DNA of 64,000 bases from Golubevia sp. BC0850. Lineage: Eukaryota; Basidiomycota; Exobasidiomycetes; Golubeviales; Golubeviaceae. Below are positions 42,372 through 53,800 of the stretch, piece by piece. The notes below the pieces were generated by a model. The model searched no databases and had not been told where the DNA came from. It was given only the letters and a program-made list of their open reading frames with translations. Location: contig JAAVVG010000022.1 of NCBI GenBank assembly GCA_012976225.1, forward strand, positions 310,001-374,000, given 5' to 3'. Numbering within the stretch: position 1 is the stretch's first letter; the number at the start of each line of letters is the position of its first letter. A program made the position numbers and the translations under genes.

Positions 42372-44835
42372 ATGAATTCAGTTGATCCAGGTATTTCATC
42401 ACCTCGACAATCCTCAAGAAAGAGACAAAGAACATCAACAGCTGATGAATTACAACCTTTAACAGCAGCCACTGCTGTTGGATTATCTCGAAATTCGAAT
42501 CCATCCAGATCCAATTCCAATTCAAGATCTGCTTCACCCTTCGTTAGAGCTTCAAATTCAAATACAAATTCAAAAGAAAAGGAGAAAGAAGTTGATTCAG
42601 ACGCGACAGTGGATGATCCAATAACTCAAATCATCAATCAGATTCCCATTGGTCAAGGGCAGGATGGAGGGGAAGGAGAGGCTTCAACGAGTTATTCAAC
42701 AAGATCTGATAACAAAACGGGTGCATCAAATCCTTCAACTCCAAGACTTTTGAAGAAAGGGAATAGAACTTTAGAGGAAGCTGATAGGAGTAGGAGTGGA
42801 AGTCCAGGTGGGAAGAGAGCAGCTGGAACTGGTAGAGGTGGGAAACTCAAAGGAAGCCCTGGTAGGAAACCTAAAGATCAAGCCAATGGTGGTCTTGTTA
42901 TTAGGATTGAAAGTCCTAAGGAGAAGGAAAAGGGTAAGGGGAAGAATGAGGGGAAGGACAAGTTGAAAGAGGTTCAGCTTGGAGAGATGGAGAAGGAAAT
43001 TCAGAGAGAAAGTCAAACTCAAAAGGATGATGTAGATGTTGAGATGCAATTGGATCCTAATTCGTTTGAGGATTCTGTTAGGGAAACTGAGAAGGAGAAG
43101 GAGAGAGAACCAGAGACTATAGAGGTAGAAAAAGAAGTGGTGGAAATTGAGGAATCTCCAGAAGAGTTAGAGAAAGAATTGGAATTAAAGAATCAAAGAG
43201 AAGAGGGACAGAAAATTAAGGCAGCTAAAGATAAAGAGATGGAAGAAACTTTACTTCAAGGTTGGAAGGAAGAATTCTTTGAAAGTGAGTAGTAAGTGAG
43301 AACGTCTAATCAAGAATCGTATTTTTTCGACTCCCTTTCTGTTACTGATTCCTTTTTCTTGTTGATTCTCTTTCATTAATGTCAGTCGTTGAACAACTTC
43401 CACTTGAACTACAAAGATCTTTCGCCTTGATGAGAGAGTTAGAACAACAAATGCATAGTGAGTGTGTTGCCTCCTTCTCTTCCAAATTAATTGTTTTCCT
43501 AAAATCAAAACGGGTTCTCTTACCTCTCTTTCTTAAATCTCCACCTTTCCATCTTTCTCAGGTCGTCTAGAATCGATCTCAAACACTTCAAAAGCTTATA
43601 GAAATGCTAGAATCGTTCTTGAAGGTGGAGAACCTCAAGAAGAAGAGACTACCACTTTGACTGAAAAGAAAGATTCAAACAATCTCAATTCATCATCAGA
43701 AGGTCGAGTTCAAATTGAAGGTCAAAATGAAAAGGAAATTGAAATCGATGGACAACCTGAAAGTGGTGGAATCTCAGTATCAACTTCACAAGTTTTAGAA
43801 GAAGAATCTATGGATGTTGAAATGTCAAGTCTTCTTCCTTCTTCTTCCACTACTTCTCAAGACAAGGAGAGTGCTTCTCGAAACCTTGCTCAAGAGAAAG
43901 TAACCCCAACTCCAAATCCCTCTACTCATAATCCAGAGAACTCTGCTTCGACTGGCATTCAATCTAGAGCAGCTCGTAGAGCCTTACTCAAACACATAGC
44001 AGATTCCTCAACCGAAGCTATAAGATCTGCAGAAGAGAAAATAGGTTTAGCAGCAACTGCTTACGATTGGGTAGATAGACATATCAGAAGATTAGATTCA
44101 GACCTTTTGAAATCTGAAAGTAACCTTTCTTTAGGTTTAAGACCTGGAACTGAACAAAGTAATGTTGTTAGAGATTCGATTTCAGTTTCTGGAAATGGTA
44201 AAGGTAAAGGAAAGAATCCTTCTGGGATGGGCTTGGATGTCAACAGAAATGGAAATGGAGCGGAGGGGAATTCCCTTGAAATCGATTTTAATGGAGAAGG
44301 AGTTGAGAATGGAATTGAAGGGAATAAAAAGAAAATTAGAAGACATGCTCCTAAGAATCATAGAATCGAAATGGAAGAATTTTCAGTTTTACCGGATATG
44401 CCTATTGATCCTAATGAACCTAGATATTGTTATTGTGATCAAGTTTCTTTTGGTGATGTGAGTATTCTTCTTCCGTCTGCTTTCTTTCTTCTTCCCTTGT
44501 CACTTTCGAAATCTTCTGACTCCTTTCCTCTTACCCTATGTTTTCTTTCTTCAGATGGTAGCTTGCGAGAATGATGATTGTCCTAGAGAATGGGTGAGCT
44601 TTTTTTTAGAATCCTTGAAAGTTTTCTGAATTTGTCATTTCTTATGATCAAGCTGAACCTTTGTTTCTTTCAATACCCCTTTTCCCTTCAGTTTCACTAT
44701 CATTGCGTAGATTTACTTTCTCAACCCAAAGGGAAATGGTGGTGTCAATTCTGTGCTCCTAAAGGTTGGAGAGGTCTTGGAGCTTCAATTCCACCTGGAG
44801 CTCCTTTCGTTCCACCGGGTATGAGGAGAAGTTAG
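42372..44835 (+). CDS. ING-family PHD-finger chromatin protein with long N-terminal extension
   Basis: Five exons: 42372-43284, 43386-43457, 43562-44457, 44555-44593 and 44692-44835, giving 687 residues. ING proteins (Yng1, Yng2, Pho23) bind H3K4me3 and target NuA4, NuA3 or Rpd3 complexes. The ING helical domain (about residues 298-355) reads VEQLPLELQRSFALMRELEQ then QMHSRLESISNTSKAYRNAR. A basic linker and the PHD finger (about 613-663) follow: PRYCYCDQVSFGDMVACE, CPREWFHYHCVDL, KGKWWCQFCAPKGWRG, with all Cys/His ligands present and the Trp and Met/Val of the methyl-lysine pocket. Canonical ING proteins are 250-400 residues and begin with the ING domain; here about 295 disordered, charged residues precede it. 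Which complex it serves cannot be told. Confidence 0.88.
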
Positions 44836-45963
44836 AATCAAAAATCGGAAAGCTAGACTCAGTCTTGGTCTTTGTAATGTTTTGTAATGTTGTATTTTGT
44901 GTCTATTACGTTGGACTTGGACTGAAGTGTTGGAGCTGACATGAGATTTCTGAATCGCCTATGGTCTCACTTTGCTCAAGGGGCCTCTTTTTTTCTTCTG
45001 AAGCAAATATCTCTAGACAAGCTCCCTTCGCTTTGAACCTTGGGTGGTCGTGGCAACGGAGAAGCCACTTGCGACGCAAGAAAGTCAAGGGGTTTGGTGG
45101 CACCACACCTACGCACGGAACCAGATGCGAAGTTCATGTTGTAAGGCGAAATGACAAGATAAGAGAGACTAAAGTTGGTGGAAAGCACGCAAACCTGTTC
45201 TCCTCGCAATCCGGATCGTTATCCCTGAAGTCTCCGAGAGGACAAAAAAGGACCGAGTTGCTGCGCGTTGCCACCGAGTCAAACAATCATAGATAAGCTC
45301 TTCTCTTCGAGACCTCGCTTCTTCTTTCTTTCCTGAGATTGATTCTATCATCTATGTTAAGCGAGCCGGAGTTAAAGATAGGGAAGACCTGTCATTTTCA
45401 TTTAAGATCAGAGAAAAGCCTTCTATCTCCAGCATGTCAGAAGCGAATCATCTGTGCGTGACTCGGTATCTCACCCTCTTCGTCGAGGCCCTGTGAGTGT
45501 GAGTGGAGCTGACAGTCCCGAGCAAGTGCACCGAGGTTTTAGGGGTGAAACGGGGGCTTCCGGACAGAAAGCTTCATCCTCTCTGTCAGAAGCAGACCAT
45601 AGCACCTCTTGAATCCCTTATCTTACCTCTTCCATCGAAATCTTTGCATCATCAGAGGTCTAGGTTCTGATATCTGAAGGTCTCTCATCACAAGCTAAAG
45701 CTCCGTAGGGAACTACCGAACACATTGAGGGTCCCTACGTCGACATCGCATCAATCCAATCCTACGCTATCGCGATAGGGGTAATCCTCTCAGAAGCCGG
45801 TTCCGAAAGACTTAAATAGTAAGAACTTTGCTTTCTCGAATTTGATTCTTCCCTCATCTTCAAGCCCCCCTCTCTCTCTCCCTTTCCCTTTCTTCTCTCA
45901 AGTCTCTCTCTTCCCCTTCTCTCTCTATATCTCTCGCTCTCAACCACACTCTTTTCTCTCATC
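44836..45963. other. 1.1-kb region upstream of the repeat-protein gene
   Basis: 3' flank of the ING gene and promoter of the secreted repeat protein. Near the right side are an 8-bp inverted repeat CGTAGGGA/TCCCTACG (45704-45711 and 45732-45739) and a perfect 12-bp palindrome CTATCGCGATAG (45767-45778). The open frames 44961-45296 (plus) and 44976-45209 (minus) overlap each other and carry no domain. Confidence 0.55.
45861..45963 (+). promoter_or_regulatory. Pyrimidine tract before the repeat-protein gene
   Basis: About 100 nt of nearly uninterrupted C/T immediately upstream of ATG 45964. CT-rich blocks next to the start codon are known in strongly expressed fungal genes; high expression here is inference. 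Confidence 0.5.
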
Positions 45964-47334
45964 ATGCGTTTCCAAATTCTACTCTCTTTCACCCTCGTTG
46001 CTCTCGCAGTAGCCAACTCCATTCCAAATGGAGCTTCCAACCAAGTCCACGTCGCAGCTCGTGACGTCGTCTCTGGAGCCAATGGCCACGAAGTTGCTCA
46101 TCGTGACTTGAAGGTGAGTGCAGAACTGCGACTGGTCAAGTATGGGCTCGAAAGCAAACTCTTACCGTACTTTCTACTCTCTGTTAGCAGCTCGCCCTTC
46201 GTCGCCGTAACTTTCCCAAGAGAAACCTGATCGCCCCTGACGGTCTCCTCCAAGAGGTCGGTGAGCTTTTAGCCACCTTGGAGAAAGCTCTAGGAGTTAC
46301 TGCCTTGGAGAACGCACTTGACAAGGTGCTGCCTTTGGAGGCAGTCGAGGAATCTCTAGGTTTAACCAAGCTAGAAGAGAGCTTGAACCTTCTCAAGGGA
46401 TGCTCCAAGGACGGAGTCCTTCAATACGTCGGAAAGCTCGTCAAGTACCTCGAGGACACCCTAGGAGTCGTGAGTTAACATTTGCGCTTGATCAGAGAGC
46501 TGTTTAGGTTCACAGAGGGGCAGAAGAGAAAAAAGAGATTGAGATCGAGAACCGTTCCTCAAAGACGGGGAATCCGTCTGACCTCATTCTCTTTCCCGCC
46601 TTCACAGACTGCTCTTGAGAACGCTCTCGACAAGAAGCTTCTAGGAGGAAACTTGTCTAAGCTAGAAGATTCTCTTGGACTCACCAAGGTATTGGAAGGA
46701 TTGGATCTAGCCAAGAGACAACAAAACTCTCGCAGACATTTGACCGCCCCAGACGGTCTTCTACAAGGAGTCGGTAAGCTCTTGGCTGCTTTAGAAAAGG
46801 CTCTAGGAGTTACTGCCTTAGAAGATGCCCTTGACAAGGTTCTTCCTCTTGTGAGTACAGAAAGGTGCTGCCGCTGCCGCTGGCGACGCACGCTGTTGGC
46901 GAGCTCTTTCTGACGCCTTCGTTTCTCCTTCTCCTCTCTGGTGCTCCATTGGTGACTTTTCTTCATACTTTCGTCTGCCCCAGGAAGCTGTCGAGGAGTC
47001 TCTAGGCTTGACCAAGCTCGAAGAAAGTTTGGACTTGCTCAAAGGGTGCTCCAAGGATGGAGTACTTCAATACGTTGGAAAGCTCGTCAAATATCTTGAA
47101 GACACCTTAGGAGTTGTGAGTAGGGACAAGTCTGCGAGAGCGAGGAAAGGGGAATGGGAAAAAAAGCTAGATGTCGAGGTTTTCTGATGGTGACGCAATA
47201 TCTGACCCCACTTTCTTCCTCAATCCTCACAGACTGCTTTGGAAGACAAGCTCAATCAAACCTTGGGAGGTGGTCTCTACAAGCTCTTCGACTCCTTGGG
47301 ACTCACCAAGGTCGAAGAAGGACTCGACCTTTAA
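45964..47334 (+). CDS. Secreted four-repeat protein with Kex2-type sites
   Basis: Five exons, all phase 0: 45964-46113, 46191-46469, 46608-46850, 46984-47115 and 47233-47334, giving 301 residues. Residues 1-17 are a signal peptide (MRFQILLSFTLVALAVA). After a spacer come two copies of a roughly 110-residue block, each made of two related units of 53-62 residues (A1 62-123, B1 124-177, A2 187-248, B2 249-301). Shared core motifs are LLQ-VG-L---LE--LGVTALE and SLGLTK-E--L. Dibasic sites FPKR (58-61), AKR and SRR (178-186) stand before each block, so Kex2 could release two helical products. There is one Cys per A unit (121, 246) and no other. I do not recognise the family. The organisation resembles fungal Kex2-processed repeat proteins; a surface, matrix or effector role is inference. 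Confidence 0.85.
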
Positions 47335-48282
47335 GCTTCTTGACGCAGCTGAACCGTGTCCACTTCTCTTGAGCTATCCGTTTCTCGTCCCTTTCTTCCC
47401 CTTTAGAATCTTCGTTTTCTAGTTCTTTTGGTAACATTCCCATGTTCTCGGTCGCACTCTCCATTGTACCACCTTTGTTTTGTTATAATTTTCTCTCCAC
47501 AGCTGTGGATGATTTTTAAATCTATTTTACTTTAACTTGAGTTTCTCTCTCTCTGCTGTGATCTATTCCTCGTCGAAGTAGAATTGGAACCATTTGGATT
47601 CAATTCGGTGACCTGGTACTCTGATCGTAATTGCTGCTCTGGTGTGCCTTCCAGTTCTTTTTCGCTTTCTACACCTTTCTTCAAAGTCGATCGATCTTCC
47701 ACCTCATCCGTTCCCACTTTTTTCTTTCCGATCTCTCTTTAGCACTTCTCTAAGACATCAACTATCCATCCACGCTTTTCAACTCTCCCATCCTCCCCTT
47801 CGTATCCTTATCGTTGTCAAAAGAGAATGCGCCGAGGCAACATTCTCTAAACGCTATCTCCTAATAAATCGCTCTAGCTAGACAACGTGGTTGAATAGAT
47901 GGTGAAAGGAGATCAGCTGTGATGAGAAGCAGATCTTCTTCAGAGGAAAGAAAGTCGAGAGTCGGATCAAGAATCGAGTAAGTTCGATGAGAAGGACAGA
48001 GCGATGACGAGGGAACATTGGAGGTGAGTCGAACCGGCAGCGAACAGAACAACAGCTGAAATGAGAATTGAATGTTAGATAGCAAGAGCAGGCTTGAAAT
48101 CGTTGAATGAAGAAGTAAAAGTACAGAAGATTTACAGAAAGTCAGCGGCCCCCAAACAAAAGCTGGTTGATAGAATCGATGGTCGATGGTAAATTCGAAG
48201 TCCAAAAGGAAGCACATGAGAACTGGCACGTTGCAGAATAGAATTGAAGGGATCGATTTCTCAAGGGAGGAGAAAGACACAC
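47335..48282. other. Convergent intergenic region
   Basis: The 3' flanks of the repeat protein (+) and the SVOP-like transporter (-). The frame 48496-47861 (minus) continues the transporter's end region in another frame and is a shadow. No independent gene is seen. Confidence 0.5.
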
Positions 48283-50563
48283 TCAATGGAAAACTCCGCC
48301 AGCTCCTTCCTCCTCTCCTGCCTCGTTCGTATTCCCTCTCGTCTCGATGGGTAAAGCAACTGCACAACCTGCGGTGGCTAAGAGAGTGAAGCCACTTGCA
48401 TAGAGAGGGAATTCGACTCCTAGTGTCAAAAGATAACCAGCTAGCAGTGGAGCTAAAATTCCAGCCAGACGTGATAGAGCTGAAGCAGCCCCGCAAGCTG
48501 AGGCTCGAAGCGAGACAGGGAAGACTGAGTGCGTGCGAAGGAGGAGAGAGAGAGAGAGAAGGGAGGGAGGTGAGACTTTGCGAAGAACAACGACCATGTG
48601 CGCGGTGAGAGACTCACCTTCAGGTGTATAGCCATAGAGAGCAGCGTAGGCAGTTGTGGCCATGATTGAAACCACCATAGAGCTTATCACAACTCCAGTC
48701 TGACTTTTGACTAGAGCGAAACCGAGGATTGATAAACCAGTGAAAGCAACTGAGAGAGAGAGGGTTCCAACTCTGCCAAGCTTCGTTTCTATTAACCATG
48801 CTCCGAGCAAAGAACCTGGTAATGAAGCTAGAGCATAAAGCACGTAATAGAACATGACTTGCTCTCTTGCCTTTGAGGTGCTAGAGTTTATGTTGATAAT
48901 CGGAGTTGAAGTTGAGGATGAGGATAGTCGACTTTCAAGGTATTTTGGTAAAAAGACGTTGAAGGAAGTGTAAGCAAGAGAGATTAAAGTCCAGATTAAG
49001 AATGTTAATATGGTAGTCTTCTTCCAATTCGGAGTGAAGAGCTGAGAATACCTTTCTGATAAAGTGCTCATTGAGACTGAAAGTCTTTCGAGTAAAGATT
49101 TCGGAGTTGAGGAAGCGATTGATGGATTTAGTTGATTTTGAAGTGAAGACCTTGGTGTCGTTCTTTCTGTTGATGTTCTAGGGGATGGTATGATGCGAGG
49201 TGAGTCTTCAGAGTTCCTGACCGTCGATTCATCTTGATTTTCAACTTCTTCAGATTCTGTCGGTACAGCTTGATACCCATTACTTCTACTTCCGTTCCCA
49301 CCTAACCAGCTTCTGTTGTTCGTCTTACTTGAAGAGACTGACTCCTTCTTTGGTCCACTTGAGGAAGCTTCTTCTCCATCTCTAACGTCAGAAAGCGAAA
49401 GAGGAAGGGGAGCTCCATTGAAGACTGCTATCCTTTGAAGAATCACCCTTGCTTCATTCGATCTACCATTTGCCACCAAGAACTTGGGAGATTCAAATAG
49501 CTTGAAGAAGACCAATCGAGCTATGACGAAGATGAGAGTGACAATTCCGCAAGAAGCTAATAACCATCTCCAACCTGAATTCTCTTTCTGCACGTCACAG
49601 ACTAGCACTCCAGTTTGATGATCCTTCTCGGGACAGCTCCTTGTCGGTATGATGATTAAGCCTAGAACCGAAGACATAACGCTTCCCATGGCGAAGAACA
49701 CTGATAAAGCTGTTAAGAGATATTGTTTCCGTTTGGGTAGGTTCTCGAGGAACAGAGTTCCATCTGTAGGCATAGATCCTCCCACTCCGGTACCGAGAAG
49801 GAAAAGAGACAGACAGAGCATAGGAAAAGAACTTGAGAAGGCGGATAGTAGACCGAAGATACTTGTGACTAGAAGGGTGTGATTGAAGGCTGAGACTCTA
49901 CCAAACGAATCCGAGTCTGGAGTGTAGTAAGATGAACAACAAGGTCAGAAGCTGACCCTTCTGAACCTTTCCTGCTTCCGAATCGACAGAGCGTTTTGAC
50001 TCACAAGTTCCCCAACTGATAGCTCCAACCATCATTCCAGCAAAGGTAGAACTGCTGACTAAGCCTATCCATCGATCATCTACTCTCCACTCATCTTGGA
50101 CTCTCGGTAGGATGATAGCTACCGCTTGAAGCCACATGTTATCAGCTGCCCAACCACATCCACTAAGAAAAAGTAGAGCCCATTGATACCTTCCCATTCC
50201 GATTGCATCTATCGTTCGATCTAGAGGGGTTGAACCAATGGCTGTTGCTCTCCATGTTGGGACGTCTTCCTCAGAGGTCGGATTTAGAGTTGAAGTGGAA
50301 GGATGAGAGAATGATAATGGTCTCAAAGATTGATTCGAGATGAGAGCTGGTCTAGTTTGAGGTTTGTGATTTGAGTAAGTGTTGGCTCGAGATGGTTGCT
50401 GATTCTTGTTGGAAGGATGAGATGGATAAGCTAATGCTGCTATGGAAGGTCGATGGCTAGAAACTTCAGGGTTTATTGTTCCACCATCGTTTCTATTAAT
50501 CGCACTTCCTGGGAGGTTGTCATCTAGACTTCTAGATTGAAACTGGCTACTGTTCTCAGGCAT
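48283..50563 (-). CDS. SVOP/SV2-like MFS transporter
   Basis: Three exons: 50563-50005, 49916-48618 and 48524-48283, giving 699 residues. It is a 12-span transporter related to sugar/organic-ion MFS families. Evidence: the opening DAIGMGRYQWALLFLSGCGW then ADNMWLQAVAIILPRV, typical of fungal SVOP-like proteins; YSDSFGRVSAF at the 2-3 loop; GTGVGGSMPTDGTLFLENLP; ESPKFLVANGRSNEARVILQ; and a Ser-rich central loop of about 150 residues. The C-terminal half includes LRASACGAASALSRLAGILA and ends at VALPIETRGNT followed by an acidic tail. About 130 disordered N-terminal residues precede the first span. The last intron (48617-48525) can be read through in frame, but removing it joins the known PEG/RASACG region well. 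The substrate is unknown. Confidence 0.85.
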
Positions 50564-50866
50564 GACCTGTTAGAGTGAGGAGGTGGCAGTCCTCTTTCTC
50601 TTCCTCTTGAGCCTTCTTGACCTTGTTGCTGTTCTATGTCTTGACTTTTCGATTCGAAATCTTGCTTCTGAAAGGCGGCTATAATGAAGAAAGAGACAAA
50701 GAGGATTTGGTTCAGGAGGTTTGAGAAGAAGTTGCGTAGCAGCAAGTTCCCTCTCACCCATCGGACTATTCCTCGACTCTCCTCTGCACCTGTTTCTGAC
50801 TTTTGCCAGGCTGTTTCAAGATATCTTGATCTTCAACTGGATCTATTGCTTGAAAGAAGACGGGAC
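50564..50866. promoter_or_regulatory. Divergent promoter region, SVOP-like transporter / ELL
   Basis: A 303-bp head-to-head spacer. The ELL frame stays open upstream (to 50684, with an ATG), but that extension has no similarity I recognise and the family starts near 50867, so it is treated as leader. Confidence 0.4.
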
Positions 50867-53800
50867 ATGACAACATCCAACCAGCTGTCTCGTTCAATTC
50901 TTTATCAGTTGCAACCCAATCAAGATGCCAATCCTGCAACCAATAAAGATGATCCTCCTCCTTTGATCCGTCTTCAACTATCCAATGCTGAAAAGCAGAA
51001 ACTACTCAGCCCATTGTCTGAAGGCGGGATTGGAGTCTCCATCCAATTGGCTGGTCCCAACAGCGTCAGTGGCTTCTTCGTCCTATCTCCAACCTTTGAG
51101 CTACTCTGACTCTTTATTCCTCCAATCAACAGGCTATTCACCTTGGCTCAGACTCCATCTCCTCAATATCACTTCAACTCTCGGATCGAGATCCATCATC
51201 CCTGCTTCATCGTCTGGATTCGGATTCCAACTCTCTTCACTCAATCGGTCCCATCTCGAAGCAACTATCTTCAATCTCCTCCGCATCTTCTACTGAAAGT
51301 CAAGTCATTACTGCCTCGAATCATCAAGAGTTGGCATCGAAACTAAGGAAAAGAAGGGAGGAAGATGAAGCTAAAAAGAGGGACAAGGCTGTAGTCCTGC
51401 TCGATCCCGAAGAGCAGAGGAGATTGCAATCTAAATCCAGTGGTAGGAAATCCTCCTCTTCTAATATAAAGAATCAATCTGGATTGAAATCTAGGGGCAG
51501 CTCTTCAGGTGGTCTGGGAACTGAAGCCTCTTCCTCATCAAGCAAGAATGCTTCTCCTCATCCTGCCACTTCCAACGTCTCATCAACACCTACAAAATCT
51601 TCTTCTTCTTCTTCTTCAAACCTCCCAGTAATCAATCAATCCCTCAGAAGACTTCTTATCCAAACGTTAGCCTCTTCACCATTGAAGCGAAAGTATCTGG
51701 CTTCACATCTCGAGACCTCCGAGACTCAACTCCTCGCTCTTCTGGATCTGGTTGCCACCCCTGTTCAATCTCAAGAAGTCGCATCTGGTTCAAGTAAAGC
51801 GGGAAAGGAATCGACCGCTGGACCGGAGTCCGATTCTAATCCACCAGGACCTGACACTCTCTACGCTCTGAAAGACGAACTATTCACTCAGGTTCACTTC
51901 TCAAAGGGAAGTTGGAAGGATTACTCCTCAGCTCAGAGAAAGAATGCTTCTTTCAATGCTGAGAAAGCGTTTGAGAGGCTTGGACTACTGCAAGATGATG
52001 CTGAGGTCGGGAGCAAGATTTGGGCGAGGTTATGGCCTGAAGGAGGACGTGCTGAATGGCTGGAGTCTAATCTTCAGAAGGATTCTCTAGAAAAGTCAGT
52101 CAAAGGAAAGGAGAAACAGATCAAGACTGGACCTGACGAGTCACTCGAGGAAGGAGAGGAAAGGGAATCGGAGGTGGATCTCAAGAATAGACTTGGTCTA
52201 GAAATTACGGAAACAAGAACTTCATTGAGTCCTGCTAAGAGGTCCAATGTGGATGTAAGACAGGAAGAAACAGATGGAGAAACCTCAACTACTAAGCTTA
52301 ACAAGGTCAAGAGTTCTGGATCGACGCAAGACAGACTCAGACGTGCTACCAAGAATCGAAAGTCTGGAGCTTCCACTTCAGCTTCTACCAGCTCTCAACG
52401 GAGCACCATCCCGACGATTTCATCTACAAAGACAGGAGATGTAGAAAGAAAGGAGCCTACTGAACTCTCCATCCCATCAAACAAGAAGATCAGGAAACAG
52501 AGTCGGTCAGTGAGTCCTCCTGCTTGGAGCGCAGCTGCTAGATCCAAGAAAGCAGGAGCTCCAACGAACGTATCTACCACCAAGGATCCCAGCAACGCGG
52601 CCTCGAAGAAGAACTCAGCGGAGATTGCCAAAGCAAGAGCTTCAGATTCTTCACCTTCTAACTCAAAGAGGAAAGCTCAGGACAAGGTGCTCGAACGAGA
52701 AGCGCCCTCATCCTCCACCAGAGGAAAAGACAAGGCAAGGAAATCTATGGACGTCAAGAAAGGAAAGAAAGTCAATCCTAGAGACGTAGACTACACCGAT
52801 TCAGAAGAAGACGAGAAAGGTGGAGATGGGACGGGCGGGAAATCAAGCTCTGACTGCAAAAGAAAGTCAATCAAGGACGAACCTGTTCGACCTGTCAAGT
52901 CCAATTCTAGACTCGACGCTTTGAATAGAGGTGACGTTTCAATCTCCCAGTCGGTCAAATCTAGCACCGCTTCTACGCAAAAGCGAGACTCCTCGTCCAA
53001 TGACGCTCCGAGAGGTAGACCAAGAGAAAGACCACAACAGACCCTGGAACACAACGGGTCTTTGGACCAGCTGAGATCGGTGAACATCAAATTAGAAGAC
53101 TCAAAGTCCTCAAACGCTAGCAGAGACGGAAGTAGGATAATTGAAAGATATCTGGACAGAGAAAGCACTAATTCTTATTCCCGGTCGATCTCCTTTGACT
53201 CGAGATCTGGATCCTACTCTTCCTTGGACGACGAACAGTCTTTCGTTTCTAGATCTGCCGCTGGAAATCGCAATGAAATGAGAATCAAAAGATCAGATTC
53301 TCAATCCCTATCTTTCAGGTCTGGAACCCCAGAGCCCGGATCCCACTTCCCCAGATCCCCTTCAGTATCTGATTTGAATGCAAATGTCAGTCTAAGCTTC
53401 AAGAAGAAGATTCAATCTGTTCCTCTTCGACCTCCAGGACCTGGTGTTGCCATTCAAACATCGGAACCTTGGCTATCTCTCAAATCATCTTCGGACTACG
53501 TCAGATTGGCAGAAAGATTTCTGAAGACTTTTCAGGAATACAGAGAGTTGAGAGTTAGATGTGAAAAAGAGAAGGAAATGCTTTTGATGGAAGAAGGTAT
53601 ACTCGAAGGAGAGATGGAGAGAGAAAACAGAGAATCAAGTATGAGGGAGAGAGATGGAAGAGATGTAGAGTTTAGGGAGGAAGAAAGAGGTGGCGGAGAG
53701 GGAGAATTCGAAAGGATCGGGAATCCTTCTAGGGAAGGTAATGACAATTCGGATGGGATGCAAGTCGAGATGGAGATCGATAGCAAAAGTCCAGACCAAG

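Noticed and set aside
44961-45296. A 111-codon plus-strand frame (MVSLCSRGLFFSSEAN start) as a gene
   Set aside because: It overlaps antisense frames of similar length, shows no domain, splice context or codon pattern, and lies in a promoter-like spacer.
50684-50866. An N-terminal extension of ELL from ATG 50684
   Set aside because: The added residues match nothing in the family and would push the coding region into the short divergent promoter; the start at 50867 fits better, though this is not proven.
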